Source of the DNA: Chryseobacterium sp. Tr-659
GTDB taxonomy: Bacteria > Bacteroidota > Bacteroidia > Flavobacteriales > Weeksellaceae
DNA length: 64,000 nucleotides
Direction of reading: 5' to 3'
NCBI RefSeq assembly: GCF_011752975.1
Contig: NZ_VWWP01000003.1
Location: forward strand, 62,001 to 126,000
The notes beneath the pieces are model-generated. The model had not been told where the DNA came from and searched no databases. It saw nothing but the letters and a program-made list of their open reading frames with translations. Shown here piece after piece: positions 1 through 10,347 of this stretch. The stretch's first letter is position 1; each line of letters starts with the position of its first letter. A program made the translations under genes and the position numbers.

Positions 1-2002
1 AAGAATCAAAAATATTATTATAGCCAATTTTGGTATTCAGTTTATTATCAAACCAGGATTTCTGTACAGACAGATCAACAGTGTAACGAGGTTTTATGAT
101 GTAAAGGCTATTACCTGTTTTGGATTCATAGTTTGCAAAGAGATTAATGGTATATCCTTTCGGGAGAGAAAATACCTGATTCAACCTGAGTTCAAAATTA
201 TAAATACCCATTGCAAAAACTTCATCCAGATAGGGTCTGAATTCATAGTTATAATATCCTGTAATCTGGCCTGTCATATTCCACCACTTTGCAATTTTTA
301 CCGGAAAACTGGTCTCCAGAATGGCAAAATTACGGTAAGGAAGATTGGTTCCCAGGTATTCTAAAACATTTGTTTTCGGATTATACAGCGGATAACGGGT
401 CATTACATCTTTTTCTTTTCCTACTGTAAAGCTGGTAATCCAGTTTTTATAACGATAAGCAATTTTGATCTGGCTGGTAAAAGAGGGCTGAAGGTAAGGA
501 TTCCCAATCCAGTAATTCAATGGGCTGAAATAAAACCGAAAAGGATTAAGCTGGGAAAAAACCGGTCTTGTTATTCTTCTGCTGTAGGACAGGGAAAGGT
601 CGCTGGATGTATTAAACGTGTAGCCGGCACTGAATGACGGCAGCCATTCCGAATAATTTCTTGAGACAATAGAGTCTATGGTAACAGCATTGGAAATACT
701 ATTTGTATTTTCAAACCTCAACCCTGCATTAAGCTGAAGTTTCCCAAATTTTTGCCGATAAGCCAAATATCCCGCCCATATTTTTTCCCGATAAGAAAAC
801 TGATTGCTTCTTTCAGGATCAAAAACAAACTGATTAGACACCGATAAAGTATCATATCTTATATTATTATTGGTTTTTGAGCTGCTGTATTTAATTCCTG
901 CTTCGAAATCTGCATTTCCTACCTTTTGTGAAACATCCATCTGAGCGGTATAAATTGTAATCTTATTAAGAAGATCAGATTTCCAATAGGATAAAAGGTC
1001 ATTGGCAGGCTGATCTCTATTGATAAAATCATCATTCTGTGTATTCTTTACCGAGAGATAATTCCCTAATAAGCTTAATTTAAATCCTTTATTCTGAAAA
1101 GAGTAATCTGTACTTATTCCATAATTATCCTGTAGATATGCTGTGGGGTTTTCACTCATTGTATTAAAAATCAGTTGAGCTTCATTTTTATCAGTGGTAT
1201 AAAGTGAACCCAACCGGTTACGGTTATTTTCCCTGAAATTACCTCTAAGGTTTAAACCTATTCTGTTTTTATCATTCCATCTGAAATCTGCTCCTGTTTG
1301 TACAGTATATACTTTAGCATTGTCATTCTGATAAGTACGGGTACGCATGATATTCGTATTTGCAAGCCGTTGCAGCGCGTGATACCGATAAGTGGAAATA
1401 CCTTCATTATATCCTGTCTGCAGATTATAAATTACTTTTCCTGTATTATAAGAAAGATTGAAGGTGTTTTCTCGATAATTGAATTTATTTACATAGACAT
1501 TCCCGTTATAATTTCCCTTCCAGCCAAGGGCTGCGTTCTTTTTTAATTTAATATCTATAATTCCTTTAAATTCTGCATCATATTTTGAAGACGGATTGGT
1601 ATTCACTTCTACAGATTCTACCATCTCCGGCGATAAAGATCTCAGATAGGCCTGTAATTCCTGATTACTCATTACTACAGGTTTTCCGTCAATAAGAATT
1701 GCAGGGGTTATTCTTCCTCCTACAAAGATTCCGTCTTCCTGGTCAACAGTTACACCTGGAGTTTTTCTCAGAACATCAAGAAGATTTGCAGATGTTTTGA
1801 AATTCCGATTTCCGGAAACGGACATCACTACATTTCCATCATTCAGTTTGATATTCTTTGGAACTGATTGAATAATGACTTCTGAAATATTTGTTGTAGC
1901 AGGCTTTGATCCATTGAGAGAATCCGGAGTCTTTTTTTCCTGTGCTTTTCCAAAAACGTACAGAAATAGCATGAGCAGAAAGAACCATAATTTGATCATC
2001 AT
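1..2002 (-). CDS. TonB-dependent receptor-like outer-membrane beta-barrel protein, C-terminus beyond window
   Basis: The reading frame is open without a stop from the ATG at 2002 to the window edge, about 667 codons. It begins with a signal peptide (MMIKLWFFLLMLF..., cleavage near GKAQ). Residues 35-120 form a plug-like domain: a LLDVLRKTPGVTVD stretch, then GGRITPAILIDGKPV, then a short segment reading VESVEVNTNPSSKYDAEFKG, typical of TonB receptors. The rest is a run of amphipathic strands ending in aromatics, as in the OMP_b-brl_3 family of Bacteroidota, with FSQLNPFRFYFSPLNYWIGNP as a typical barrel segment. No TonB box or CarboxypepD_reg domain is obvious. It probably takes up an unidentified ligand across the outer membrane, and the AraC-type gene 80 bp upstream may regulate it. 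The substrate is unknown. Confidence 0.85.
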   Translation of the reverse strand, partial: MMIKLWFFLLMLFLYVFGKAQEKKTPDSLNGSKPATTNISEVIIQSVPKNIKLNDGNVVMSVSGNRNFKTSANLLDVLRKTPGVTVDQEDGIFVGGRITPAILIDGKPVVMSNQELQAYLRSLSPEMVESVEVNTNPSSKYDAEFKGIIDIKLKKNAALGWKGNYNGNVYVNKFNYRENTFNLSYNTGKVIYNLQTGYNEGISTYRYHALQRLANTNIMRTRTYQNDNAKVYTVQTGADFRWNDKNRIGLNLRGNFRENNRNRLGSLYTTDKNEAQLIFNTMSENPTAYLQDNYGISTDYSFQNKGFKLSLLGNYLSVKNTQNDDFINRDQPANDLLSYWKSDLLNKITIYTAQMDVSQKVGNADFEAGIKYSSSKTNNNIRYDTLSVSNQFVFDPERSNQFSYREKIWAGYLAYRQKFGKLQLNAGLRFENTNSISNAVTIDSIVSRNYSEWLPSFSAGYTFNTSSDLSLSYSRRITRPVFSQLNPFRFYFSPLNYWIGNPYLQPSFTSQIKIAYRYKNWITSFTVGKEKDVMTRYPLYNPKTNVLEYLGTNLPYRNFAILETSFPVKIAKWWNMTGQITGYYNYEFRPYLDEVFAMGIYNFELRLNQVFSLPKGYTINLFANYESKTGNSLYIIKPRYTVDLSVQKSWFDNKLNTKIGYNNIFDS

Positions 2003-2023
2003 AAATTTTAGATTTTATGAGAT

Positions 2024-2031
2024 CAAAAGTA
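2024..2031 (-). promoter_or_regulatory. Candidate -7 box of the receptor gene
   Basis: On the minus strand the octamer reads TACTTTTG, a full match to the Bacteroidota -7 consensus TAnnTTTG, 21 bp before the receptor start codon. No TTTG is found at the usual -33 distance, so only half of the promoter is supported. Confidence 0.4.
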
Positions 2032-2082
2032 TCGGCTTAGGGTAAAATTTCGGTTTTGAAGTTAAAATTCCGCAGTACGAAA

Positions 2083-3144
2083 TTATAAATTTGAACTCTG
2101 AAACTCAGGTTCTGCAAAGGTTTGCGTCTGTTTGTATAAAAGTGGTGTTGTATTCTTAATCTTCTTGAAGGTAGAAAAGAAGGTAGATTTAGAGTTGAAT
2201 CCTACTTCATATCCTATCTCTTCAATTTTTAAATAAGAACCATTTTCTATTTTTTCACAAGCCTCATCAATTCGGTATTCATTGATATAAGTAGAAAAAC
2301 TTTTCCCTAGATTATCATTCAGCAGCTGGGAAAGCTGATGGGCAGAGATATTCATTTTAGAAGCGAGGTCATTCAGCTTCAGATTCGGATTTTTATAAAG
2401 TTCTTCTGCCTCCATTAATTTTTCTAATCTGGATACAAAATTATCCGCTTTTTCATGCGAAATTTTCTTATTGGAATATCTTTCCATCTCTTTTACCGGA
2501 GTCTGTTGATATTTTTTATTGAATAGAATCAGAAAATTAGCATACAAAACGAATGAAAATACAAGGCTTCCTCCTGCACAATAGATCTGAACCCAACCTG
2601 TGGAAATCAGTTGATAAGTCAAAAAGATAATTACATTACTGATCAGAACAGGAAGAACAAATTTATTGGGGCATCTGATATTCTGCTTTGCATACAAATA
2701 ATACTGGTAAGCCGTAAGAAATACAAATATGGACCACACGGTATAAATAAAGGTTCCGAAATAATGATCCCATGTTACCGGGAAGAAAAGATACAGCAGC
2801 CCAACGCTTCCCAGAATCAATGTCAGGATTCCAAATAGCTTACGACAGTTTTTCTGATCAAAATGTTCCTGCTGAAATGAGGATTTAACATAGTAATACA
2901 AAGCCGGTCCTGTGAAAAATAACGCTGCCAGTCCCAGATAAGGAATCAACCGCGGTAAATCGGGATAAAAATAAATACATACCGAAATACCAACTCTTAA
3001 GCTTAACATGAGGAGGAGAATTCCGAGGAAAAAATCCGGTAAATATTTTAGTTTTTTCACAAACAACAGGTATATTCCCAGCAAAAGCCCATTGAATGCT
3101 CCTACTGCACTGAAAAAAAATAACATCTGTTGTCCGAAAGTCAT
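2083..3144 (-). CDS. AraC-family regulator with N-terminal membrane domain
   Basis: The 353-residue protein has about seven hydrophobic segments in residues 1-215, a short linker, and a C-terminal AraC-type double helix-turn-helix at about 235-340. The DNA-binding part shows LNDLASKMNISAHQLSQLLN in the first HTH and IEEIGYEVGFNSKSTFFSTFKK in the second, the family signature. Membrane-anchored AraC regulators of this layout are common in Bacteroidota and are thought to sense a signal at the envelope. It lies 80 bp upstream of the receptor gene on the same strand, which suggests control of that receptor, though this is inference. The ligand is unknown. Confidence 0.85.
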   Translation of the reverse strand: MTFGQQMLFFFSAVGAFNGLLLGIYLLFVKKLKYLPDFFLGILLLMLSLRVGISVCIYFYPDLPRLIPYLGLAALFFTGPALYYYVKSSFQQEHFDQKNCRKLFGILTLILGSVGLLYLFFPVTWDHYFGTFIYTVWSIFVFLTAYQYYLYAKQNIRCPNKFVLPVLISNVIIFLTYQLISTGWVQIYCAGGSLVFSFVLYANFLILFNKKYQQTPVKEMERYSNKKISHEKADNFVSRLEKLMEAEELYKNPNLKLNDLASKMNISAHQLSQLLNDNLGKSFSTYINEYRIDEACEKIENGSYLKIEEIGYEVGFNSKSTFFSTFKKIKNTTPLLYKQTQTFAEPEFQSSNL

Positions 3145-3330
3145 GATTGATTAATTTTATTTTAAACACATAAATTCTGCAGAGTAAATTTAATAATTTA
3201 TTTCATTCAAATTCAACAACATATATATATTCTATTAGATTTCATGTTTGGGCACCATTCACTGGCTTAATTATTTATGAATTAGATGGCTGAAACTTAC
3301 TCTTATTAACTATTCCGGTTAGAAAAACAA

Positions 3331-3358
3331 AAAATCCCAAAGCAAGCTTTGGGATTTT
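3331..3358 (-). terminator. Terminator of gltA
   Basis: A perfect 13-bp inverted repeat (AAAATCCCAAAGC and its complement, 2-nt centre) lies 19 bp after the gltA stop. Read on the minus strand it is followed by a T-rich run, as expected for a Rho-independent terminator. Confidence 0.85.
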
Positions 3359-3377
3359 GATATGGTATAAGCAAATA

Positions 3378-4664
3378 TTATCTGCTTGCGATATCGATAT
3401 AGTTTCTTTGTTGAGCTCCTTGGTAAACCTGTCTTGGTCTTCCGATTGGGTCTCCTTTCAATCTCATTTCTTTCCATTGAGAGATCCATCCTGGCAGTCT
3501 TCCTAATGCGAACATTACTGTAAACATTTCTGTAGGAATTCCTAACGCTCTGTAGATGATACCTGAATAGAAGTCTACGTTCGGATATAGTTTTCTTTCT
3601 ACGAAGTACTCGTCTTCAAGAGCTACTCTTTCTAACTGCATTGCAATGTCTAGAGCTTTATCCTGGATACCTAATGCTTTAAGGATATCGTCAGCAGCTT
3701 TCTTGATGATTTTCGCTCTTGGGTCGAAGTTTTTGTATACTCTGTGTCCGAATCCCATTAGACGGAAGCTATCTCCTTTATCTTTAGCTTTAGCTACATA
3801 TTTAGATACATCACCACCGTCTTTCTCGATAAGCTCAAGCATTTCGATTACTGCCTGGTTTGCTCCACCGTGAAGTGGTCCCCAAAGTGCAGATACCCCG
3901 GCAGAGATAGAAGCAAAAAGACCTGTGTGAGCAGAACCTACCATTCTTACTGTAGAAGTAGAACAGTTTTGCTCGTGGTCAGCGTGAAGGATTAATAATT
4001 TATCTAATGCATTTACAACTACCGGATCGATTTCGAAATCTGCGTTTGGTAATCTGAATGCCATTTTGTAGAAGTTCTCTACGTAGTTTAGGTTGTTATC
4101 TCCGTGGTTTAATGGTAAACCTTGAGTTTTTCTGTAAGTCCAAGCACAAAGGTGAGAGAACTTAGCGATCATCAGCTCAGCTGCGTGATCCATTTCTTCT
4201 TTAGAGTTTACGTTAACTGCTTTTGGATTGAAAGCTGTTAAAGCGGAAGTTAAAGAAGATAAAACTCCCATAGGGTGAGCAGAACGAGGAAAAACATCAA
4301 TGATTTTTTTCATCTCATCTGCGATGAAGTTATATTTTTTGATATTGTTGTCAAAAGAAGTAAATTGGTCCTGAGTAGGTAATTCTCCATGTAATAAAAG
4401 ATACATTACTTCTGTGAAGTTAGATTTTTCAGCAATCTGCTCGATTGGATAACCTCTGTAGAATAATTCTCCTTTATCTCCGTCTAAGTAAGTGATGTCG
4501 CTAATAGTAGCTCCTGTATTTTTGTAACCTAAATCCAGAGTGATTAAACCTGTCTGGTCTCTTAATTTTGAAATATCAATCCCTCTGTCTCCGATAGTAC
4601 TATCCACGATTGGATATTCATATGAATTACCGTCGTAATTCAATATTACTTTGTTGTCTGACAT
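3378..4664 (-). CDS. gltA: Citrate synthase
   Basis: This enzyme condenses acetyl-CoA and oxaloacetate to citrate, the entry step of the TCA cycle. The 428-residue length is typical of the type II enzyme of Gram-negative bacteria. The catalytic residues are visible: the first His in GPLHGGANQAV, the second in GFGHRVYKNFDPR, and the Asp in PNVDFYSG. The N-terminal beta-rich extension (residues 1-45) is that of hexameric, NADH-sensitive forms, though the NADH-binding residues were not checked. It follows enolase on the same strand with an 84-bp gap holding a weak hairpin, so the two may be partly co-transcribed. A strong terminator follows. Confidence 0.97.
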   Translation of the reverse strand: MSDNKVILNYDGNSYEYPIVDSTIGDRGIDISKLRDQTGLITLDLGYKNTGATISDITYLDGDKGELFYRGYPIEQIAEKSNFTEVMYLLLHGELPTQDQFTSFDNNIKKYNFIADEMKKIIDVFPRSAHPMGVLSSLTSALTAFNPKAVNVNSKEEMDHAAELMIAKFSHLCAWTYRKTQGLPLNHGDNNLNYVENFYKMAFRLPNADFEIDPVVVNALDKLLILHADHEQNCSTSTVRMVGSAHTGLFASISAGVSALWGPLHGGANQAVIEMLELIEKDGGDVSKYVAKAKDKGDSFRLMGFGHRVYKNFDPRAKIIKKAADDILKALGIQDKALDIAMQLERVALEDEYFVERKLYPNVDFYSGIIYRALGIPTEMFTVMFALGRLPGWISQWKEMRLKGDPIGRPRQVYQGAQQRNYIDIASR

Positions 4665-4705
4665 TATTTATTTATTTTGTTTAAATATACTACTTTCCAT
4701 AAAAT

Positions 4706-4733
4706 ACGGCAAACAAAAATTATCGCTTGCCGT
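4706..4733 (-). terminator. Possible weak terminator of eno
   Basis: ACGGCAA pairs with TTGCCGT across a 14-nt loop, 16 bp after the enolase stop. On the minus strand it is followed by ATTTTA. The stem is short, so read-through into gltA is likely. Confidence 0.45.
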
Positions 4734-4748
4734 TATTTATAAATTCAA

Positions 4749-6044
<1,296 letters not shown>

Positions 6045-6063
6045 TTATTTTTTTTAGTTTATA

Positions 6064-6071
6064 CAAATTTA
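6064..6071 (-). promoter_or_regulatory. Candidate -7 box of eno
   Basis: The minus strand reads TAAATTTG, matching TAnnTTTG, 22 bp ahead of the enolase start codon. No TTTG lies at the expected -33 distance, so the call rests on one element and its position. Confidence 0.45.
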
Positions 6072-6210
6072 ATCAAAATTTAACTTTTAGGGGTATTCCG
6101 ACGTGATCTTTTTGCAATAATTCGAAGTTAAATTTTAGTTAATTTATATTATGATAATTCTACAATTTCTTTATGCCGGATTGAGAATTTAAAATAGGGA
6201 AAGAATGATA

Positions 6211-6249
6211 AAAAAACTCACCTTTTAAAATTTAAAAGGTGAGTTTTTT
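6211..6249 (-). terminator. Terminator of the 6265-10980 operon
   Basis: A long perfect inverted repeat (AAAAAACTCACCTTTTAAA paired with its complement) starts 15 bp after the stop codon of the last gene. It is flanked by A and T runs and could work in both directions. Confidence 0.9.
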
Positions 6250-6264
6250 ACTGTAATTATTACG

Positions 6265-7410
6265 TTATTCTTTTTTCATTGCATCAAAATTGAAACTGAC
6301 ATTTAAGAAACCAAAAAGATTATTGTTTTTAATGTCATATTTTAAAATCAATGGAACCCAAAGGTTTTTTAAAATTCTTATTCTTAAATCTGCATTGGCT
6401 AGGAACTGATCATTTTTTTCATCAGCCATTATTCCTGAAACAATTCTTTTATATTCAAAATTTGGCTTAAGTTCTATTATAGATTTCTCTTTAGTTTCCC
6501 AAATTGAAATATTCAATCCTAACTGCGACGAAAATTCTTTTCGTTTTATAACCGATGTTGTGATACTGTCTTTTGCTTTAAACTGATTTCTGAAGTCTAT
6601 TTCTAGTTTACTTCCCGTCTTAGATTTCAATCCTTGCAGATAAACCAAATTAGCATCAAACTCGTCTAAAAATTTTGCATTTTTTTGAAAGTTACTATTA
6701 AAACCAATTTTCAACAATGGCTTTCTTTTAATAGCATCAAGTTCTTCTTCGTACACTTCACGGAAGTATTTTCTAGTATCCTGATAATCGGGTGGCAGAT
6801 ATTTTATAAAATCTTTGGGAAATAGATCTATTGGGATAATATACTCATCAGCATTATTACTTATCGCTTCTTGTATTTGTTTTATTTTCTTGTTTTTGTC
6901 CGGATCTTCATTTTTGATTAAATCGTTATTATATCTTTCTCTAGATGTTGTAAGCATATCAAAATACTTCTCGTATAATTTTGCTGCTTCTCCATTCACC
7001 AATGTATTTATGCTTAAATCTCTTTTATTAATCAAAGCCCAATCAAAGCCGTATGAAAATCCTTTAAATTTATAATCATTATCTAATCTTAGTCCCATAT
7101 TTATTTGAAAATTCCTTGAAAAATTTTCTTTAACATAGTTTTCGTCAATTAGCAATGTACTATCCACTTCACTCTTTATTGCAAAGATTGTTGTCTTGTA
7201 TTCAAAAGATTTATTATCCCCTGCAAGATTCTTGGCCGCAAGCTGCATAAAGTTGGTAAAGACATCATTCCAGTTACCTGTTTTAGCGGCATTCACTGTT
7301 TTAATGGCATTACTCTGTTGCTTTAAATTAATATTAGTCTGAGCATTAAGTTTCATTATATTGAAAAAAACCAATATTAAAGCAAATAATAAGAGTCTAT
7401 TTGTTTTCAT
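6265..7410 (-). CDS. Unknown exported protein, probably outer-membrane
   Basis: I do not recognise the family. The 381-residue protein starts with a clear signal peptide (hydrophobic core at 5-20, cleavage after LNAQ). Residues 140-200 are charged and probably helical (DPDKNKKIKQIQEAISNN). The C-terminal 150 residues alternate polar and hydrophobic positions and finish in FGFLNVSFNFDAM, a pattern of an outer-membrane barrel. It is the last gene of a run that begins with a response regulator, only 3 bp after the 104-residue gene, and is followed by a strong terminator. It is possibly an envelope effector or target of that system. Confidence 0.75.
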   Translation of the reverse strand: MKTNRLLLFALILVFFNIMKLNAQTNINLKQQSNAIKTVNAAKTGNWNDVFTNFMQLAAKNLAGDNKSFEYKTTIFAIKSEVDSTLLIDENYVKENFSRNFQINMGLRLDNDYKFKGFSYGFDWALINKRDLSINTLVNGEAAKLYEKYFDMLTTSRERYNNDLIKNEDPDKNKKIKQIQEAISNNADEYIIPIDLFPKDFIKYLPPDYQDTRKYFREVYEEELDAIKRKPLLKIGFNSNFQKNAKFLDEFDANLVYLQGLKSKTGSKLEIDFRNQFKAKDSITTSVIKRKEFSSQLGLNISIWETKEKSIIELKPNFEYKRIVSGIMADEKNDQFLANADLRIRILKNLWVPLILKYDIKNNNLFGFLNVSFNFDAMKKE

Positions 7411-7413
7411 TTC

Positions 7414-7728
7414 TTAAGCTTTAAAATAATATTCGGCATAAATATGTTTACCTTTTTGAATCGATGGATTTGCGTATGATAAATTTTTATCTAATGTAAT
7501 TTCTTTATCATCAAAAATAAGACTTATAATTGCTCTTCTTTTGTCAGAATCAGCATTCCCGCCTCCTATATATAATGTATAATCTCCATCGAGATCAGTA
7601 AAGGTTTCTTCAAAACTTTGCTTTTTTTGTACAGGGTTTGAGGTGTGTCCTCTTTTAACTAATTTATAATAAATCCCTAATTGAGAACTACCTCCTTCAA
7701 TTGTAACTTTCAATATTAATTTTTTCAT
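7414..7728 (-). CDS. Unknown small soluble protein
   Basis: A 104-residue protein with no signal peptide, no membrane segment and no family I can name. It looks beta-rich (LILKVTIEGG, DGDYTLYIGGG, RAIISLIFDDKEITLDKN), so a compact beta-sandwich is plausible. It lies 27 bp after the two-helix membrane protein and 3 bp before the 381-residue exported protein, so the three are almost certainly one transcript. Confidence 0.7.
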   Translation of the reverse strand: MKKLILKVTIEGGSSQLGIYYKLVKRGHTSNPVQKKQSFEETFTDLDGDYTLYIGGGNADSDKRRAIISLIFDDKEITLDKNLSYANPSIQKGKHIYAEYYFKA

Positions 7729-7755
7729 GACTTATAGTTATTTGAGTTATTATTT

Positions 7756-8085
7756 TTATTTTCTCGGTGTAGGAGACAAAAGCCCTGCTAAAGCACCTAT
7801 TGCTCCTGATGAGATCGTAGCAAAAATAGTTATCAGTTGATTATCCGGGGTCTTGCCTTTACTCCAGAAAGAGATTAGAATAAGCCCTGTTATGATGGCT
7901 ATAATTGCCAGTCCAAGCATAATTACAATAATTCTGTAAATCCAATAATCTGTTCCTTGCGGACCTCTAATTTCCATATTTTGTATAGCCTCTAGAGGAT
8001 TGTTCTTAAATTTCTCCTGAAGATCGGTATTGTTTTTTAAAGCAGCTTCCAGCTCTCCAATACTGTCGTTAATTAAAGTTTTCAT
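7756..8085 (-). CDS. Unknown two-helix membrane protein
   Basis: The 109-residue protein has a charged amphipathic N-terminus (residues 1-40, with a LQEKFKNNPLEAIQNMEI stretch) and two hydrophobic helices at about 48-70 and 83-104, the second rich in Gly and Ala (ISSGAIGALAGLLS). The N-terminal part is loosely like Nif11-type leader segments (L..F..NP..A), but the two membrane helices argue against a peptide precursor. It starts 95 bp after the kinase gene, a gap that may hold an internal promoter. Function unknown. Confidence 0.7.
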   Translation of the reverse strand: MKTLINDSIGELEAALKNNTDLQEKFKNNPLEAIQNMEIRGPQGTDYWIYRIIVIMLGLAIIAIITGLILISFWSKGKTPDNQLITIFATISSGAIGALAGLLSPTPRK

Positions 8086-8180
8086 GGTTGTCAGTTTTAT
8101 ATTTCAAATTTCCTTCTAAAAAAGACATCTGTCAATTACCCAAAAGGGTGATTATAAAATGATAAAGCATTATGAAAATC

Positions 8181-8969
8181 CTATACTTCTACTTCGAAGA
8201 TTAAACTTGTTCCTGAACTTTCAGATAAAACTTTATATTCTCCTGCCAGTTCATTCATTCTTCTTTTCATATTCCTGAGACCGTTTCCCTCTGGCTGTCC
8301 TTTACTAATTCCTATTCCGTTATCGGAAATTTTCATGGAGAATTTATTTTTATTCTGAGAAAACGAAAGTCTTAAAGTATCTGCATGGCTGTGTTTATAA
8401 ACATTATTGACAGCTTCTTTTAAACATAAAAAAAGATTACGCCTCAATTCTGTGGAAATAGGTGTTTCATCAATGATGTCTTCACATTCTGAATACAATA
8501 TGATCCTTGTTTTTTTCAAAAAATTTTCGGTATAAAGAATGGCATAATCGGTGAAGCTCCCTAATGTATCATTTCCTGAGTTCAGGCTCCAAAGCATTTC
8601 CCGCATAGAAATATTCATCTCTTCTGAGGTTTTCAGAAGTTCGTCAATATCGGTCTGCAATTCTTCATCTTCGGCTCGTTGTCTTAAAAATTCTGCCTGA
8701 AGTTTCAATGCAGAAATTCCAGCCCCAAGGTCATCATGCATATCATGGGAAATACGTTCACGTTCCTGCTCCAACACTTTTTGTTTTTCGAGCTCTTTTT
8801 GAAGAAGCTGGTTTTGGTGTTCAGCTTCTTTGAGTTGTTGCTGCTGAATAAAAAAAAGTTGTCTTTTATTATACAAAACAACAATTAAAACAATAAAGGC
8901 AACAAATAACATCATTATCGAAATAGCAATAATGTAAGCTAATTTTATATCATCCTGAATATGTGTCAT
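8181..8969 (-). CDS. NarL-type sensor histidine kinase
   Basis: The 262-residue kinase has one membrane helix (11-33), a coiled-coil stretch rich in Gln, Glu and Lys (40-70), a HisKA_3 dimerisation domain with phospho-acceptor His75 in RISHDMHDDLGAG, and a HATPase domain with N box LKEAVNNVYKHS and G box SDNGIGI then GNGLRNMKRRM. It has no sensor domain, so it probably depends on a partner for input. Its ATG overlaps the stop of the 212-residue membrane protein (ATGA), which makes that protein the obvious candidate. The cognate regulator is encoded at 10348-10980. Confidence 0.9.
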   Translation of the reverse strand: MTHIQDDIKLAYIIAISIMMLFVAFIVLIVVLYNKRQLFFIQQQQLKEAEHQNQLLQKELEKQKVLEQERERISHDMHDDLGAGISALKLQAEFLRQRAEDEELQTDIDELLKTSEEMNISMREMLWSLNSGNDTLGSFTDYAILYTENFLKKTRIILYSECEDIIDETPISTELRRNLFLCLKEAVNNVYKHSHADTLRLSFSQNKNKFSMKISDNGIGISKGQPEGNGLRNMKRRMNELAGEYKVLSESSGTSLIFEVEV

Positions 8970-9604
8970 AAATTAACCTGTTTTTCATATTTAATTAATG
9001 ATATGTAGAACATACTGTACATTATGATATTAATGATGTTTTGCCCAACTTTTAAAAATTGGAGAAATTCATTATCATTCTTTGCGAAAAAGAACATAGG
9101 TGTCACTCTGAAAATAAAAAAACAACTCCACATTAACAAAGCTGTCGAAATCCAAAATGTTGGGTCATCAGTAATTCTATACTCATCAAAAAATGTTATT
9201 TTTTGACAAAACCATAACATAGAGACAATGATATAAAATAAAGTAATTGCTATTCCTATCTTTTTATCAAAATCATTTTCCAAGAAATTGGTAAAAAAGA
9301 ATATATAACTTAATGAAAGAATGGTAACCCCTGTAGATATTTTTTTAAAAAGATACTTAAACCTATAAGAGTAAAAAAAATGAAAAAATAATATACAAAA
9401 AATAAAATAGAGGTGATATTGAATTCCCACTTTCACATCCGGATTCAATTGATTTCTAATGAAGGATGACCATTCATTCACAAGAGTTAGCAGTAAATAT
9501 ATAAATATATAATTCTGGGCAGAAAAAGAACTTCTTCTACCCAGATAAAAAGATTTTACTAAAGGAACCAGCAATATTATCTTATAAATAATTCCTATTA
9601 ACAT
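8966..9604 (-). CDS. Multi-pass membrane protein, putative sensor partner of the kinase
   Basis: The 212 residues contain six or seven hydrophobic segments (about 5-20, 32-46, 62-78, 90-108, 116-133, 148-170, 184-203) with charged loops between them. I recognise no named family. The gene lies between an unknown soluble protein (5-bp gap) and the histidine kinase (4-bp overlap). Because the kinase has a single helix and no sensor, this protein may be the membrane input module. That role is inferred only from gene order and membrane topology. Confidence 0.75.
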   Translation of the reverse strand: MLIGIIYKIILLVPLVKSFYLGRRSSFSAQNYIFIYLLLTLVNEWSSFIRNQLNPDVKVGIQYHLYFIFCILFFHFFYSYRFKYLFKKISTGVTILSLSYIFFFTNFLENDFDKKIGIAITLFYIIVSMLWFCQKITFFDEYRITDDPTFWISTALLMWSCFFIFRVTPMFFFAKNDNEFLQFLKVGQNIINIIMYSMFYISLIKYEKQVNL

Positions 9605-9609
9605 TCTGC

Positions 9610-10341
9610 TTAGGGTTTTAAATCACCTGCATCATAGTAGCCTTCATAATAATCTTTCCTCATTGTAGTATTTGTATGATGTATTCTATCTTTATCTTTT
9701 ATGTATACGACTAAACCGATTCTTAATTTTCCTCCCTCTTCTTTACAAATTAATTCAAAAGTTAATTCATGTTCAAATCCATTAAATATTTGAATATTAC
9801 TCATCTCATAAGTTATATATTTTGTCAAAGTCTGTGTGGAGGAATCTTTTTCGATTATAGTTCCTATTCCGGTTTCGTATTCACTGACAATCTTATTAAA
9901 CGAGTTAGTGTTATCCAATAAAGTTGCTCTTCCACCACTTGCTATAAAATAAGAGTTATCTGTTTCTGAATCATAGCTTCCATACTCACCGTAATCTTCT
10001 ATATGTGAAAATCTAAGTATCAAACCTAAATCACTCCCGGTAGGTAATTTCACATCGCAGAAAAAGAAATGTAAGTATTCTTTGTCACTATTATCTTTTA
10101 CAATCCTATTCATCTCATCTGCGCTTATCTTAAAACTATTTGTAAAAAAGGGTTCTCCACTTTCATCATTACAATACTGTGTGACAAATAGATATTTTGC
10201 ATAATACACTTTTACGTAATGCCATGGGAGTACCATCCTGGTTACATTTGATTCCTTAGTAAAAAAATTTTCGAGATTTTCGAGATTTACAAATTGTAAA
10301 CTGTTCACTTCTTCCAGTAATTCTTGTTTAAGTCTTTCCAT
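9610..10341 (-). CDS. Unknown soluble protein within the two-component operon
   Basis: A 243-residue protein without signal peptide or membrane helix. It begins with an amphipathic helix (MERLKQELLEEVNSL) and continues as a mostly beta, acidic and aromatic protein, including DYGEYGSYDSETDNSYF. I can assign no domain. It lies 6 bp after the response regulator and 5 bp before the membrane protein, so it is co-translated with the signalling genes and may be a cytoplasmic sensor or adaptor. Its real role is unknown. Confidence 0.7.
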   Translation of the reverse strand: MERLKQELLEEVNSLQFVNLENLENFFTKESNVTRMVLPWHYVKVYYAKYLFVTQYCNDESGEPFFTNSFKISADEMNRIVKDNSDKEYLHFFFCDVKLPTGSDLGLILRFSHIEDYGEYGSYDSETDNSYFIASGGRATLLDNTNSFNKIVSEYETGIGTIIEKDSSTQTLTKYITYEMSNIQIFNGFEHELTFELICKEEGGKLRIGLVVYIKDKDRIHHTNTTMRKDYYEGYYDAGDLKP

Positions 10342-10347
10342 GATTTC

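Noticed and set aside
7756..8085. Nif11/NHLP-type peptide precursor
   Set aside because: The N-terminal LxxxF..NP..A pattern is only loosely similar and the rest of the protein is two membrane helices, with no maturation enzyme nearby.
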